In this document: positions 29,773 through 38,595 of the stretch, piece by piece | Layout: each line of letters begins with the position of its first letter | How positions within the stretch are numbered: the stretch's first letter is position 1 | Origin: Chthoniobacterales bacterium | GTDB taxonomy: Bacteria > Verrucomicrobiota > Verrucomicrobiia > Chthoniobacterales > JACTMZ01 | Direction: 5' to 3' | Assembly: GCA_021463515.1 (NCBI GenBank) | Contig: JAJTYZ010000138.1 | Location: 1 to 53,950, forward strand | Length of the DNA stretch: 53,950 bases | Translations under genes and position numbers: made by a program | Notes under the pieces: generated by a model | What the model saw: the letters and a program-made list of their open reading frames with translations, nothing else | Told to the model about the DNA's origin: nothing | The model's database searches: none

Positions 29773-30798
29773 TCAGTAGGCGGCTTGGGCACCTTTGATA
29801 TTGCGTTTCCCAATCCACGGCATAAGGCCACGAAGGCGGGTGCCGGTTTTTTCAATGGGATGCTTTTCGCCTTTTTGGAGAAGTGCCTTGTATTTTTTGC
29901 GGCCTTTTTTGTCTTCCGCAATCCACTGACGCGCAAACTTGCCGGATTGAATGTCTTTAAGCGCAGCTTTCATGCGCTTTTTAACGCCGGAATCTATGAT
30001 CCTCGGGCCAACAAGTACATCGCCCCATTTCGCAGTGTCGGAAATGCTGAAACGCATGCCGGCAATGCCAGATTCGTTCATCAAATCCACGATAAGCTTA
30101 AGCTCATGTAAACATTCAAAATACGCCATCTCCGGCTGATAACCTGCTTCGACGAGGGTTTCAAATCCGGCTTGCACCAACGCAGAAACGCCGCCGCAAA
30201 GTACCGTCTGTTCGCCGAAAAGATCCGTTTCCGTTTCTTCCTTAAACGTCGTTTCAATCACACCGGCGCGAGTTCCGCCAATGCCTTTGGCCCATGCAAG
30301 CGCGGTTTTCTTGGCTTGCTTGCTGGGGTTTTGATGAATGGCAATGAGAGCGGGAACGCCTTTGCCTTCGAGAAATTGACGACGGACGATATGGCCCGGC
30401 CCTTTGGGCGCCACCATAATCACATCCACGTCTTTGGGCGGCTTGACCGTTTTAAAAAGAATGGCAAACCCGTGACTGAATAAGAGCGTTTTTCCCTCCG
30501 TGAGATAAGGCGCGACATCCTTTTCATAAACCGCCGCCGTTTTCGTGTCGGGAACAGCGAGAAAAATAATATCCGCCTTCTTCACGGCTGCCGCAGTATC
30601 CATCACGGCAAAGCCTTTCTTTTTAGCTACCTCGCGGCTCTTGCTGCCCGGATAAAGGCCGATGATGACCTTCACACCGCTGTCCTTGAGGTTGAGGGCA
30701 TGGGCGTGCCCTTGTGAACCGAAACCAATGACGGCGACCGTTTTGCCCTTCAATTGCTTGAGGTCGGCGTCCTTATCTGTGTGGATTTTTGCTGCCAT
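29773..30798 (-). CDS. ilvC: Ketol-acid reductoisomerase, class I
   Basis: It carries out isomerisation and NADPH reduction of acetolactate or acetohydroxybutyrate in valine and isoleucine synthesis. The N-terminal Rossmann motif is [34 protein letters not shown] and the metal-binding helices [14 protein letters not shown] and [13 protein letters not shown] are intact. The length of 341 residues is that of the short class I form. It follows ilvN with a 20-bp gap in which a TATATC lies 6 nt before the ATG, perhaps an internal promoter. Confidence 0.97.
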   Translation of the reverse strand: MAAKIHTDKDADLKQLKGKTVAVIGFGSQGHAHALNLKDSGVKVIIGLYPGSKSREVAKKKGFAVMDTAAAVKKADIIFLAVPDTKTAAVYEKDVAPYLTEGKTLLFSHGFAILFKTVKPPKDVDVIMVAPKGPGHIVRRQFLEGKGVPALIAIHQNPSKQAKKTALAWAKGIGGTRAGVIETTFKEETETDLFGEQTVLCGGVSALVQAGFETLVEAGYQPEMAYFECLHELKLIVDLMNESGIAGMRFSISDTAKWGDVLVGPRIIDSGVKKRMKAALKDIQSGKFARQWIAEDKKGRKKYKALLQKGEKHPIEKTGTRLRGLMPWIGKRNIKGAQAAY

Positions 30799-30818
30799 GG
30801 AAATGATATAAAAATTGC

Positions 30819-31301
30819 TTAATCACCACTCTCGCGGGAAAGCGCCACCTTTCCCGTGCGAGTGATTGCGGTAATACCGAAATGTTGGATTAACTCGATA
30901 AATTTTGTCACCTTATTTTCATCGCCGGTAATTTCAATGACGAGTGACTCATGCTGCATATCCACGATCTTTGCACGAAAGATACTGCATATTTGCAAAA
31001 CTTCCGCCCGTGTCTGTGGCGTCACTTTCACCCGCATCAACACCAGCTCGCGATCCACAAACTGCTCGTCGCGAAAATCGTCCACCTTAATGACATCCAC
31101 CAACTTCTCCGTTTGCTTCGTCACTTGTTCGAGAACGGTGTCATCGCCACGGACGACAATGGTCATACGTGAAAGCGAAGGATCCAGCGTTGGCGCGACA
31201 TTAAGCGTGTCAATGTTAAACCCGCGTCCGCTAAACATTCCCGCCACGCGTGTGAGAACGCCAAAGCGGTTTTCGACAAGAACAGATAAAGTGTGTCGCA
31301 T
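30819..31301 (-). CDS. ilvN: Acetolactate synthase small (regulatory) subunit
   Basis: The regulatory subunit, conferring valine feedback on acetohydroxyacid synthase. The N-terminal ACT domain is [20 protein letters not shown] with [14 protein letters not shown]; the C-terminal part has [10 protein letters not shown] and the ALS small-subunit fold. From ATG 31301 it is 160 residues, the standard size; an open frame continues to 31439 without homology. The catalytic subunit gene ilvB is not upstream, where it usually sits; an oxidoreductase gene is there instead. Confidence 0.94.
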   Translation of the reverse strand: MRHTLSVLVENRFGVLTRVAGMFSGRGFNIDTLNVAPTLDPSLSRMTIVVRGDDTVLEQVTKQTEKLVDVIKVDDFRDEQFVDRELVLMRVKVTPQTRAEVLQICSIFRAKIVDMQHESLVIEITGDENKVTKFIELIQHFGITAITRTGKVALSRESGD

Positions 31302-31380
31302 AAATCGGAAACGTTGAGAGTCCCAGATTTCGCCCCGTGCGTCAATCGCCGTCACGAAATCGCACGAAGGCAAATCAATT

Positions 31381-32391
31381 TTACGCCGCGTTTTTTGAGG
31401 CGATATTCTGCGCTTTAAGTGCCCAACGGCTAGATTCAAGTACGCGTGCTGTGGTCAATCCATGAACCGCAGGGTGTCCTTCAATTTCGTCAATAAAGTC
31501 TTGCCACAAGCCATTGGGATTTCCTTCGGCCCCCGGAAAGTTCTGTGGTGATTCATCCGTATCGGTAATCACCGTGACGTCCTTCGATCCGTAAAAAGTT
31601 TCCGCCATCCCATTTGTGCCATGCACGGTGATACGCCAGTACTGCGAAATGCCGTAGCCAAGCGCATCAGGAGCGAGGTAGGAAACATCGGCAAAGCACG
31701 CAAGGCCATCCTGCGCGAGGAGGTGAAATTGCGCACAATCTTTGAAATGGGGAAAGTCCGTGGCTTTGGCATTCCATTCGCGTGCCAGCGTAATTTCTTT
31801 CCACGACTGCCCTGTCATCCATGGCACAAAATCGAAAATATGAATCCCAATGTCATTGATCGTTCCGCCATGTTGCCCTGGCTCAAAATACCATGCTGCA
31901 CGAACGCCGAGGCGCAGAGGATGTTGAGCACCGATTGTGATGGTGCATGGCCGACCAATAATGCCTTTTTGCACAATGTCACAAAGAGTGCGAACCACGG
32001 AATTTTCCACGAGATCGAGTTGACAGCCCACGGAAAGATTGGTCGCCGTGGCCACGTCGCGAATTTCTTCGAGTTCCTGCAACGATGTACAAATCGGCTT
32101 ATCGGAAATGATGTGCTTACCCGCGCGTAAAGCGGCAATAGCTAAGGCACCACGCTTCGCATAAACATCGCCGATCGCCACGATAGAAGCGTCACTTTCT
32201 TCCAACATCGCGTCAAAATCGGTATGCGTAATTTTCACGCCGTGTTGCGCCGGTAAAGATTCCCGCGTCGCGGTATCGCCTTCGTAAGCAGCGACAATTT
32301 CGCAATCGGGATGTTTTTTTACACATTCGAGGAGTGCAAAAATATGAGGATGACGGAAGCCGGCGAAGGCAATGCGGTGTTTGTTTTTCAT
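31381..32391 (-). CDS. Gfo/Idh/MocA-family NAD(P)-dependent oxidoreductase
   Basis: The N-terminal Rossmann domain begins RIAFAGFRHPHIFALLECV. The catalytic-lysine motif reads ISDKPICTS (DKP in place of the usual EKP). The C-terminal alpha/beta domain contains GGTINDIGIHIFDFVPWM with the conserved His. Members oxidise or reduce sugars, inositols and related polyols. The FRHPHI motif in the first loop is typical of a subgroup common in Verrucomicrobiota and Planctomycetota. It overlaps the next oxidoreductase in ATGA, so the two probably act in one catabolic route. The substrate is unknown. Confidence 0.9.
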   Translation of the reverse strand: MKNKHRIAFAGFRHPHIFALLECVKKHPDCEIVAAYEGDTATRESLPAQHGVKITHTDFDAMLEESDASIVAIGDVYAKRGALAIAALRAGKHIISDKPICTSLQELEEIRDVATATNLSVGCQLDLVENSVVRTLCDIVQKGIIGRPCTITIGAQHPLRLGVRAAWYFEPGQHGGTINDIGIHIFDFVPWMTGQSWKEITLAREWNAKATDFPHFKDCAQFHLLAQDGLACFADVSYLAPDALGYGISQYWRITVHGTNGMAETFYGSKDVTVITDTDESPQNFPGAEGNPNGLWQDFIDEIEGHPAVHGLTTARVLESSRWALKAQNIASKNAA

Positions 32392-33455
32392 GATAGCTTT
32401 TCTACGAGTTCAAATTTTCCGGACTGAGAAGAACGGTAAGCGGCTTCAATAATGGCGACGGCACGGCCTGCCGCCCGCCCATCAATCACATGGTGATTTT
32501 CGCCACGAATGGCTTTACAAAAATCTTCAATTTGGCGCCGATGACCTTCGGGAGAAATCGCTCGGGGGTCCGAGGAACCACCACCGATGGCACCTGCCGT
32601 TTCATTTTTTCGGATCGCCACATCTTCGGAAAACTCCTCACGAAACTGCCAAAATTCGATGCGATCGTTGCGCAAAATCGCCGTTCCATTATCACCCGAA
32701 ACTTCAAGAATCACGTCCAATCCGGGATAACACGATGTCGCGGCGGCCAGCGTTCCAAGCCCACCGTGTGAAAAGCGCAAACTCGCAGCCAAAGTGTCTT
32801 CCACCTCAATGCCCTCGTGGGCCAGCGTCGCGGCACGGGCCCCCACCTCGACGACTTCACCGCCGAACCATTGCAAAAGGTCCACGGCATGAATTCCCTG
32901 ATTTATTAAAGCACCGCCCCCATCTAAAGCCCATGTGCCGCGCCAATTTGAGTCCGCATAATAGGTCGCATCACGCCACCATTTAACCCGGGCACTCACA
33001 AACGTCAGTCGCCCAAAACGCCCCGCATCCAAAGCGGCTCGAATAGTCGAGGCTGCCATACTTCCACGCAGAGGAAAGAAACCCGCGAGAATGCGATTAT
33101 TTCGTTCCGCCGTCGCAATCATTGTCCGCACGCGTTCCAAATTAATTTCCAGCGGCTTTTCGCACAAAACATGAAGCCCTGCATCCAGCGCAGGCAACGC
33201 AGCTTCCGCATGAGCTCCGCTCGGCGTGGCAATCAACACTCCATCGGCAATGTTGGCAGCCAGCAATTCCTCGAGCGTAGAAAACACCTGCGCACCGGCC
33301 TCCGCCGCCAATTCCGCCGCCTTCGTCACATTTCGCGCACAAACCGCTGTCAACTTCGCATCCAGCACTTGCCCAATCGCCACCGCATGAACTGCCGCGA
33401 TATTTCCACTGCCGATTATGGCGAGCCGAAGGGGTGCTTTCGTTGAATGTTCCAT
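32388..33455 (-). CDS. Gfo/Idh/MocA-family oxidoreductase
   Basis: From ATG 33455 (MEHSTKAPLRLAIIGSGNIAA) the protein has 355 residues; the frame runs on to 33512 without homology. The Rossmann motif is IIGSGNIAAVHA, the catalytic LCEKPLEIN is canonical, and the substrate-domain ALINQGIHAVDLLQWFGG carries the expected His and Asp. Only the 3' member of the pair has the DKP variant, so this enzyme is likely the more typical dehydrogenase. It is encoded between pgi and the partner oxidoreductase. Confidence 0.9.
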   Translation of the reverse strand: MEHSTKAPLRLAIIGSGNIAAVHAVAIGQVLDAKLTAVCARNVTKAAELAAEAGAQVFSTLEELLAANIADGVLIATPSGAHAEAALPALDAGLHVLCEKPLEINLERVRTMIATAERNNRILAGFFPLRGSMAASTIRAALDAGRFGRLTFVSARVKWWRDATYYADSNWRGTWALDGGGALINQGIHAVDLLQWFGGEVVEVGARAATLAHEGIEVEDTLAASLRFSHGGLGTLAAATSCYPGLDVILEVSGDNGTAILRNDRIEFWQFREEFSEDVAIRKNETAGAIGGGSSDPRAISPEGHRRQIEDFCKAIRGENHHVIDGRAAGRAVAIIEAAYRSSQSGKFELVEKLS

Positions 33456-33545
33456 TGCAATTTTCAATTCCAAGAAGACCGTATATCTTGGCTGCTTTAC
33501 ATCGTGAGGCAACCTTTGATTCCCTCACAAAAAATGTTCAGCGTC

Positions 33546-35180
33546 CTAAGAAAGTTGCATGCGGCGATAACGCTCAATGAGAGCATTGGTCGAGCTATCG
33601 TGATGGAGGGTGGTCTCGCCGAGATTTTCCAATTCCGGAAGAATTTTTAATGCGAGAACTTTGCCCAGTTCGACGCCCCATTGATCGAAGGGATTGATGT
33701 CCCAAATGACGCCTTGGGTGAAGACGCTATGTTCGTAGAGGGCAACCAATCGCCCCAAGGTGGCCGGATCAAGCACTTGCGCGAGAATGGTGTTCGACGG
33801 ATGATTTCCCTCGAAAACACGATGAGGCACAAGAGCTTCGGCAGTTCCTTCCGTACGCACTTGCTCTGCTGTTTTTCCAAAGGCTAATGCTTCGGACTGC
33901 GCGAACATATTGGCCATAAGAATATCGTGATGACGTCCGAGCGGATTAAGCGTTTGCGCAAAACCAATAAAGTCGCACGGGATCAAATGAGTGCCTTGAT
34001 GTATTAACTGGTAAAATGAATGTTGCCCATTAGTTCCCGGTTCTCCCCAGTAAACGGGGCCCGTCGCGTAATTGACCCGTTGACCGCCGAGGGTCACGCT
34101 CTTGCCATTACTCTCCATCGTGAGCTGCTGCAAATAAGCGGGGAAGCGTTTCAAATACTGCTCGTAGGGCAACACAGCCACCGTCTGAGAGCCAAAGAAA
34201 TCCGCATACCACACCGTCAGTAATCCGAGAAGCACCGGCAGATTTTTTTCAAAAGGTGCCGTTTGGAAATGCTCATCCATTTGGTGAAATCCGGCCAACA
34301 TCGCACGGAAATTGTCGGGTCCAATAGCGACCATTGTGGAAAGCCCAATCGCCGAATCCATCGAATATCGCCCTCCGACCCAATCCCAAAATCCGAACAT
34401 ATTAGCGGTATCAATTCCAAACGCGGCGACCTTTTCCGCATTGGTGGATACCGCCACAAAATGCTTGGCAATCGCGGCTTCATCGCCTCCCAATCCCTTC
34501 AACAACCACGCTCGCGCCGTGTGCGCATTGGTCATGGTTTCGAGCGTGGTGAACGTTTTTGACGAAACAATGAAAAGCGTTTCCGCAGGATTTAGCCCAT
34601 GTACGGCTTCGGCAAAATCATCACTATCCACATTCGACACAAACGCGAAATGAAGGCTGCGATCGCTGTAAAATTTCAAAGCTTCATATGCCATCACCGG
34701 TCCTAGGTCTGATCCACCGATGCCAATGTTAATCACATGGCGAATCTTTTTCCCCGTGTGTCCTGCCCACATTCCCGAGCGCAGGCGATGGGCAAAGGTG
34801 GCCATTTTATCGAGCACTTCATGAACATTCGGCACCACGTTTTCACCATCCACCATGATTTCTGCCTCACGTGGCGCACGCAAAGCCGTGTGGAGAACGG
34901 CGCGATTTTCGGTGCTATTGATTTTCTCCCCACGAAACATCGCGTCTCGGCGCGAGCGAAGTCCGCGCTCCTCCGCCAGAGCAAGGAGCAATTGGAGGGT
35001 ATCATCCGTGACGCGATTTTTTGAGTAATCCAAAAAAAGCCCCGCACCCTCTGCTGTCAGACGTTTTCCACGACTCGAATCGCTCGTAAAAAGTTCACGC
35101 ATCGAAAGTGCGGAGACATTGCCAAAGTGCTTCGCCAACGCTTTCCACGCTGGACTTTGAGTTAGGGATGGGTTGCTCAT
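33546..35180 (-). CDS. pgi: Glucose-6-phosphate isomerase
   Basis: It interconverts glucose 6-phosphate and fructose 6-phosphate. The 544-residue length matches the long E. coli type. Signatures are [52 protein letters not shown] and, near the C-terminus, [18 protein letters not shown]. The start ATG 35180 has GGAGG about 9 nt upstream, one of the few good Shine-Dalgarno sequences here. That is notable beside the leaderless-type genes. Confidence 0.97.
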   Translation of the reverse strand: MSNPSLTQSPAWKALAKHFGNVSALSMRELFTSDSSRGKRLTAEGAGLFLDYSKNRVTDDTLQLLLALAEERGLRSRRDAMFRGEKINSTENRAVLHTALRAPREAEIMVDGENVVPNVHEVLDKMATFAHRLRSGMWAGHTGKKIRHVINIGIGGSDLGPVMAYEALKFYSDRSLHFAFVSNVDSDDFAEAVHGLNPAETLFIVSSKTFTTLETMTNAHTARAWLLKGLGGDEAAIAKHFVAVSTNAEKVAAFGIDTANMFGFWDWVGGRYSMDSAIGLSTMVAIGPDNFRAMLAGFHQMDEHFQTAPFEKNLPVLLGLLTVWYADFFGSQTVAVLPYEQYLKRFPAYLQQLTMESNGKSVTLGGQRVNYATGPVYWGEPGTNGQHSFYQLIHQGTHLIPCDFIGFAQTLNPLGRHHDILMANMFAQSEALAFGKTAEQVRTEGTAEALVPHRVFEGNHPSNTILAQVLDPATLGRLVALYEHSVFTQGVIWDINPFDQWGVELGKVLALKILPELENLGETTLHHDSSTNALIERYRRMQLS

Positions 35181-35262
35181 AATGACCCTCCAAAGAATCA
35201 GACTTCGTAGGTCATGCAAGTCCAGAAATTCTGTGCTACCAATAACGATTTTGCTTGTTATC

Positions 35263-35282
35263 GACTTCCTGAAGTCGGAAGT
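35263..35282 (+). repeat. Overlapping inverted repeats upstream of the lipoprotein gene
   Basis: GACTTC-CT-GAAGTC (35263-35276) and ACTTCC-N7-GGAAGT (35264-35282) share bases and cannot both form. They lie 7 bp before the start codon at 35290 and 83 bp from the divergent pgi start. They could be a protein-binding site or a small hairpin at the 5' end of the message. Confidence 0.4.
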
Positions 35283-35289
35283 TGCCCCC

Positions 35290-35667
35290 ATGAACCGCTA
35301 TCTCTCCCTACTCCTCGTCGCCTTGCTATTCACCGGATGCGCTGCCATCCAAAAGGCAGAACGCAAAAATAATGAGCAACTTCTTGCCGCAGCAGGATTC
35401 CGCGTGATTCCCGCGAATACGCCGGAACGTCAGCAATCGCTCGAGGCACTGAAGCCCTACACCATCCACCGCACCATCCGAGGTGACAAAGTTTATTACG
35501 TTTATCCGGACATCAAAAATACCTTTGCCTACATCGGCGATCAGGCCGCTTACTCGCGCTATCAAAACCTCGTGGTGCAGCAACAAATGACCGACCAAAA
35601 TGTCATGGCCGCGCAAATGACGGCCATGCCGGGCATGTGGGGCGGCTGGGGATATTGGGGATATTGA
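35290..35667 (+). CDS. Small outer-envelope lipoprotein
   Basis: The 125-residue precursor has a lipoprotein signal, [14 protein letters not shown], with lipobox LFTGC (Cys about 17). The mature part contains [21 protein letters not shown] and a Tyr-rich region ([21 protein letters not shown] is part), then a Met/Gln segment and a Gly/Trp/Tyr tail ([11 protein letters not shown]). The AAGF-to-YPD region resembles a widespread proteobacterial lipoprotein family of unknown function. The gene ends in a TTGA overlap with the esterase gene, so it seems to head the biotin-related operon, although a functional link is doubtful. Confidence 0.8.
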   Translation: MNRYLSLLLVALLFTGCAAIQKAERKNNEQLLAAAGFRVIPANTPERQQSLEALKPYTIHRTIRGDKVYYVYPDIKNTFAYIGDQAAYSRYQNLVVQQQMTDQNVMAAQMTAMPGMWGGWGYWGY

Positions 35668-36293
35668 GGCCCAAAGCCGACAGATCGTCCCTTCGCGTCG
35701 CTTGGATTTCCGGGTGGACCATTCCCACATCTCTCCTCCGTGAGCAGGTGGAAAGTTTATGGTCGAATGCGCAGCATGAAGTTTATGAACCCGGTGCCCA
35801 TGCCGTAGCCGAGGTACTCGCTTCGGAGGCGGATGTACTTGCGGGGTTTTCTTTTGGGGCACATTTGTTACTCACGATAGATGATGCACGCCCGCGAATG
35901 CTTCTGGCACCGTTTGTGGACTTAAAAAAAGAAGCTGGACTTGGTGGTGCCGTGGCCACGATTCAACTGCGTCAACAACGACGTTGGCTGCAACGCGACC
36001 CGGCAGCTGCGATTGCAGACTTTCGCACTCGCATTGGGTCAACGACTCTTCCTTACGAAAATTTTGGCAATCTCGATACGTTAATTTGGGGACTGGAGCA
36101 TATGTTAGCACCGGCGAAGGCTTCTCTCCCTTTACCTGCCGGCTCCCTCGCTGTCGCCGGAGAAAACGATCCTCTCCTCGATATTCCCGCGCTTCGAAAA
36201 GCACTGCCTTCGTTGCGCACCATCGCTTGCGGACATCAATTACAGCCTTTACTCGCAGCCGCCCTAAATCTGCGGCAAAATGGCGAAACATGA
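35664..36293 (+). CDS. Alpha/beta hydrolase, probable pimeloyl-ACP methyl ester esterase (BioH/BioG-like role)
   Basis: A 209-residue alpha/beta hydrolase if started at TTG 35664, which overlaps the lipoprotein stop (TTGA); GTG 35637 is the alternative. The nucleophile elbow is GFSFGAHLLL with Ser63. GENDPLLD supplies Asp169 and CGHQLQ supplies His191, completing a triad. The immediate downstream ATGA-coupled gene is bioC. In biotin synthesis BioC methylates malonyl-ACP, and an esterase (BioH, BioG, BioK, BioJ, BioV and others, mutually dissimilar) removes the methyl group from pimeloyl-ACP. Position and triad support that role. The sequence does not look like canonical BioH and may be a BioG-like or new type. 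Confidence 0.65.
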   Translation: MRPKADRSSLRVAWISGWTIPTSLLREQVESLWSNAQHEVYEPGAHAVAEVLASEADVLAGFSFGAHLLLTIDDARPRMLLAPFVDLKKEAGLGGAVATIQLRQQRRWLQRDPAAAIADFRTRIGSTTLPYENFGNLDTLIWGLEHMLAPAKASLPLPAGSLAVAGENDPLLDIPALRKALPSLRTIACGHQLQPLLAAALNLRQNGET

Positions 36294-37021
36294 CGTCCGT
36301 TGTTTTATCCGATTTCAATGATTGCGCTGCGCAATACAATCAACATGCCGAAGTGCAACGTGAGGCAGCAGCATGGTTGGCGGAATGGTTGCCGGATTCG
36401 ATTCACTCGCCTGCTCTCGAACTCGGTGCAGGCACAGGGCTTTTTACGCACCATCTCGCGAAAAGGGTAAAACACCTTGAGGCCACGGATTTCGCACCGC
36501 AAATGGTACGCCTCGGTGCAGCCGCATTCCCCAATGTGCGCTGGACTGTTGCCGAAGCCCAGTCCCCCCCACCCCTCGGTCCCTATGCAGGAATTTTTAG
36601 CTGTAGCTTAGTTCAATGGCTCCCTACCCCCGCCGAAACCTTTCGCCATTGGCATCAAATCTCCGCACCCGGAGCACGCCTTATTGCAGGGTGGTTTGTC
36701 CAAGGTACGCTCGACGATTTTTTTGAGATTTGCCCCGAAGCCACGCCCTTTGTGTGGAAAACGGCAGACACGTGGTTGTCGCTTTTGGAGCAAAACGGAT
36801 GGCGCGTTCTTCGTCACGAAGTTCGGCACTTTGTGCGTCATTATCCTCATGCTACCACCATGCTGCGAGCCATCCACAATGTCGGTGCCGTTGTGCCTCA
36901 TCGCTTAGGAACGGTGCGTTTGCGGCAGGTGCTTCGAGCTTACGATCAGAAGCACAGCCAACAGGGGCGTGTCGCCTCAACCTTTGCATTTCTCCGCGTA
37001 GAAGCGGAAACTCACTCATGA
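36290..37021 (+). CDS. bioC: Malonyl-ACP O-methyltransferase
   Basis: A SAM-dependent methyltransferase that starts the pimelate part of biotin synthesis. The 243 residues begin with the BioC-like FNDCAAQYNQHAEVQREAA, followed by SAM motif ALELGAGTGLF (42-52) and the acidic LEATDFAPQMV. SCSLVQWLPTPAETFRHW corresponds to the BioC SNxxLQWxxD region. The Gln-Trp pair makes BioC more likely than an unrelated methyltransferase. The ATG forms ATGA with the hydrolase stop. Other bio genes are not in the window. Confidence 0.8.
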   Translation: MTSVVLSDFNDCAAQYNQHAEVQREAAAWLAEWLPDSIHSPALELGAGTGLFTHHLAKRVKHLEATDFAPQMVRLGAAAFPNVRWTVAEAQSPPPLGPYAGIFSCSLVQWLPTPAETFRHWHQISAPGARLIAGWFVQGTLDDFFEICPEATPFVWKTADTWLSLLEQNGWRVLRHEVRHFVRHYPHATTMLRAIHNVGAVVPHRLGTVRLRQVLRAYDQKHSQQGRVASTFAFLRVEAETHS

Positions 37022-37491
37022 CTCATCGGCCCAATTGCCTCAGCTTTGTGGAGCCTACGCGGCTCATTCTCTCGAATTACAAACGTCTCTTCAACCGCAA
37101 CCTTGTGCCATCAGGCGGCATTCACGAAGAAGCACTCGCACTTTTCGACGGCCCATTTGTGATGCTGAGTGCGCTTGGTGCCTTTGGTTCCGATCACATT
37201 TTCAACTATGCCAATCGTGCGGCACTGCAAATTTTTGAAGCGGGATGGAATGAAATCGTGGGGCATCCTTCGAGCGAAAGTGCAGAACCCGTTCACCGCG
37301 AAGAGCGACGTCGTCTTCTTGATGAAGTCGGAAAGCACGGCTTCATCGAGCATTATTCGGGCGTCCGCATTAGCCGTCGAGGTACACGTTTTCGCATTAA
37401 AAACGCCACGGTTTTTAACCTCCTCGATGATGATGGAAACTATGTTGGGCAGGCTGCAACTTTTACGGATTGGGAACCGGTTGCGGAATAA
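37018..37491 (+). CDS. MEKHLA-domain (PAS-like) protein
   Basis: A 157-residue protein consisting of one MEKHLA domain. Landmarks are ILSNYKRLFNRNLV, FNYANRAALQIFEAGWNEIVG, and the end region GTRFRIKNATVFNLLDD with YVGQAATFTDWEPV. The domain is a PAS relative, named from the C-terminus of plant HD-ZIP III factors; bacterial versions stand alone and are functionally unknown. The ATG overlaps the bioC stop (ATGA), so it is made together with the biotin genes. No DNA-binding part is present. Confidence 0.8.
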   Translation: MTHRPNCLSFVEPTRLILSNYKRLFNRNLVPSGGIHEEALALFDGPFVMLSALGAFGSDHIFNYANRAALQIFEAGWNEIVGHPSSESAEPVHREERRRLLDEVGKHGFIEHYSGVRISRRGTRFRIKNATVFNLLDDDGNYVGQAATFTDWEPVAE

Positions 37492-37512
37492 TGTGCGGAT
37501 TTTTGAGAGGGT

Positions 37513-37541
37513 TTGACGGGTTAAAAACTTAGAAGTACGCT
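37513..37541 (+). promoter_or_regulatory. Promoter of the epimerase-aldolase operon
   Basis: TTGACG (37513-37518), 17-bp spacer, TACGCT (37536-37541), then 10 nt to ATG 37552. A leader of at most about 4 nt is expected. Confidence 0.55.
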
Positions 37542-37551
37542 CACACTTTCT

Positions 37552-38595
37552 ATGACGCCTCATGTCTCCACAAAATTGCCGTGTTTGCCCGAAGAAGCGG
37601 ATGAATTTTTGAGTATTCCGCTGCCGCAAGTTGTGGAATCTTTGGCAAAGGGATCGGGAAATTATCTCGTGTTGGGCGCAGGGGGGAAAATGGGATTTCA
37701 TATGTGCCGCATGTTACGGCGAGGATTGGATGAAGGAGGTTTGCCAGGGCGTGTGATTGCTGTCTCGCGTTTTGGCAATCCTGCAGACCGTGCAGATTTT
37801 GAATCCGCAGGAATTGAAACGCTCTCCGGCGACCTCTCGACGCCCGTCGGCGTAGAAAGCGTCGAACCCGAGGAAAACGTGATTTTTATGGCCGGCGCAA
37901 AATTTGGAACCTCGGGGCGTCCCGATATTTTGCAAATAATGAATGTCGAGATGCCGCAGTTGGTCGCGGAGTATTTTCATCACTCCCGCATCACGGCATT
38001 TTCCACAGGCTGCGTGTATTCTTTTGTCCCTGCTGATTCTTCAGGTTCCACGGAGGACGCACCTACCAACCCCGTGGGAGAATATGCGATGTCTTGTCTC
38101 GGACGGGAGCAGGCTTTCCGTACGGCTTCGCTGCGGCATGGAACAAAAGTCGTGCTTATCCGCCTCAACTACGCCGTCGAATTTCGCTATGGTGTTTTGG
38201 TGGACATCGCTGCAAAGGTTTTGCGCGGTGAACCGGTGGATGTGGGAACCGGGCGTGTGAATTTGATTTGGCAACGCGATGCGATTGCTCACACGATTCA
38301 AGCACATGCCTTAGCCGCCAGCCCCGCTCTGCCCATCAACATCACTGGTCCGCGCTCTTACAAAGTACGAGATTTAGCGGAACATTTTGGAAAAATTTTT
38401 GGCCGTACTCCAACATTTTCCGGCGAAGAGGCAGAAGAAATTTGGCTGGCGGATGCCTCCCGATCTCATGAACTTTTTGGACTTCCCCCCATTGAACTCG
38501 ATCTCATGATTAACTGGGTGGCGGCATGGCTCACAGGCGGTCACCCCATTCTTGGAAAACCCACCGGATTTGAAAAGCGCGATGGAAAATTCTAA
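37552..38595 (+). CDS. NAD-dependent epimerase/dehydratase-family protein with altered active site
   Basis: An extended-SDR protein of 347 residues. The nucleotide loop is VLGAGGKMGFHMCRML (about residue 41). The beta-4 region NVIFMAGAKFG and the serine motif FSTGCVYSF follow. The expected YxxxK dyad reads EYAMSCLGREQ, so the catalytic Lys is replaced by Cys. The substrate part has LIWQRDAIAHTI and the family-typical NITGPRSYKVRDLAEHFG. The fold is clear, but the missing Lys argues against ordinary epimerase chemistry. It overlaps the aldolase-like gene by 14 nt. The pair may process a sugar acid. The long N-terminal extension before the Rossmann loop (about 35 residues) is unusual. Confidence 0.8.
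   Translation: MTPHVSTKLPCLPEEADEFLSIPLPQVVESLAKGSGNYLVLGAGGKMGFHMCRMLRRGLDEGGLPGRVIAVSRFGNPADRADFESAGIETLSGDLSTPVGVESVEPEENVIFMAGAKFGTSGRPDILQIMNVEMPQLVAEYFHHSRITAFSTGCVYSFVPADSSGSTEDAPTNPVGEYAMSCLGREQAFRTASLRHGTKVVLIRLNYAVEFRYGVLVDIAAKVLRGEPVDVGTGRVNLIWQRDAIAHTIQAHALAASPALPINITGPRSYKVRDLAEHFGKIFGRTPTFSGEEAEEIWLADASRSHELFGLPPIELDLMINWVAAWLTGGHPILGKPTGFEKRDGKF

Noticed and set aside
33504-33528. Terminator after pgi's neighbour (GTGAGG...CCTCAC hairpin)
   Set aside because: The 6-bp stem has a 13-nt loop. On the strand that needs termination no T-run follows; the A-run lies on the wrong side.
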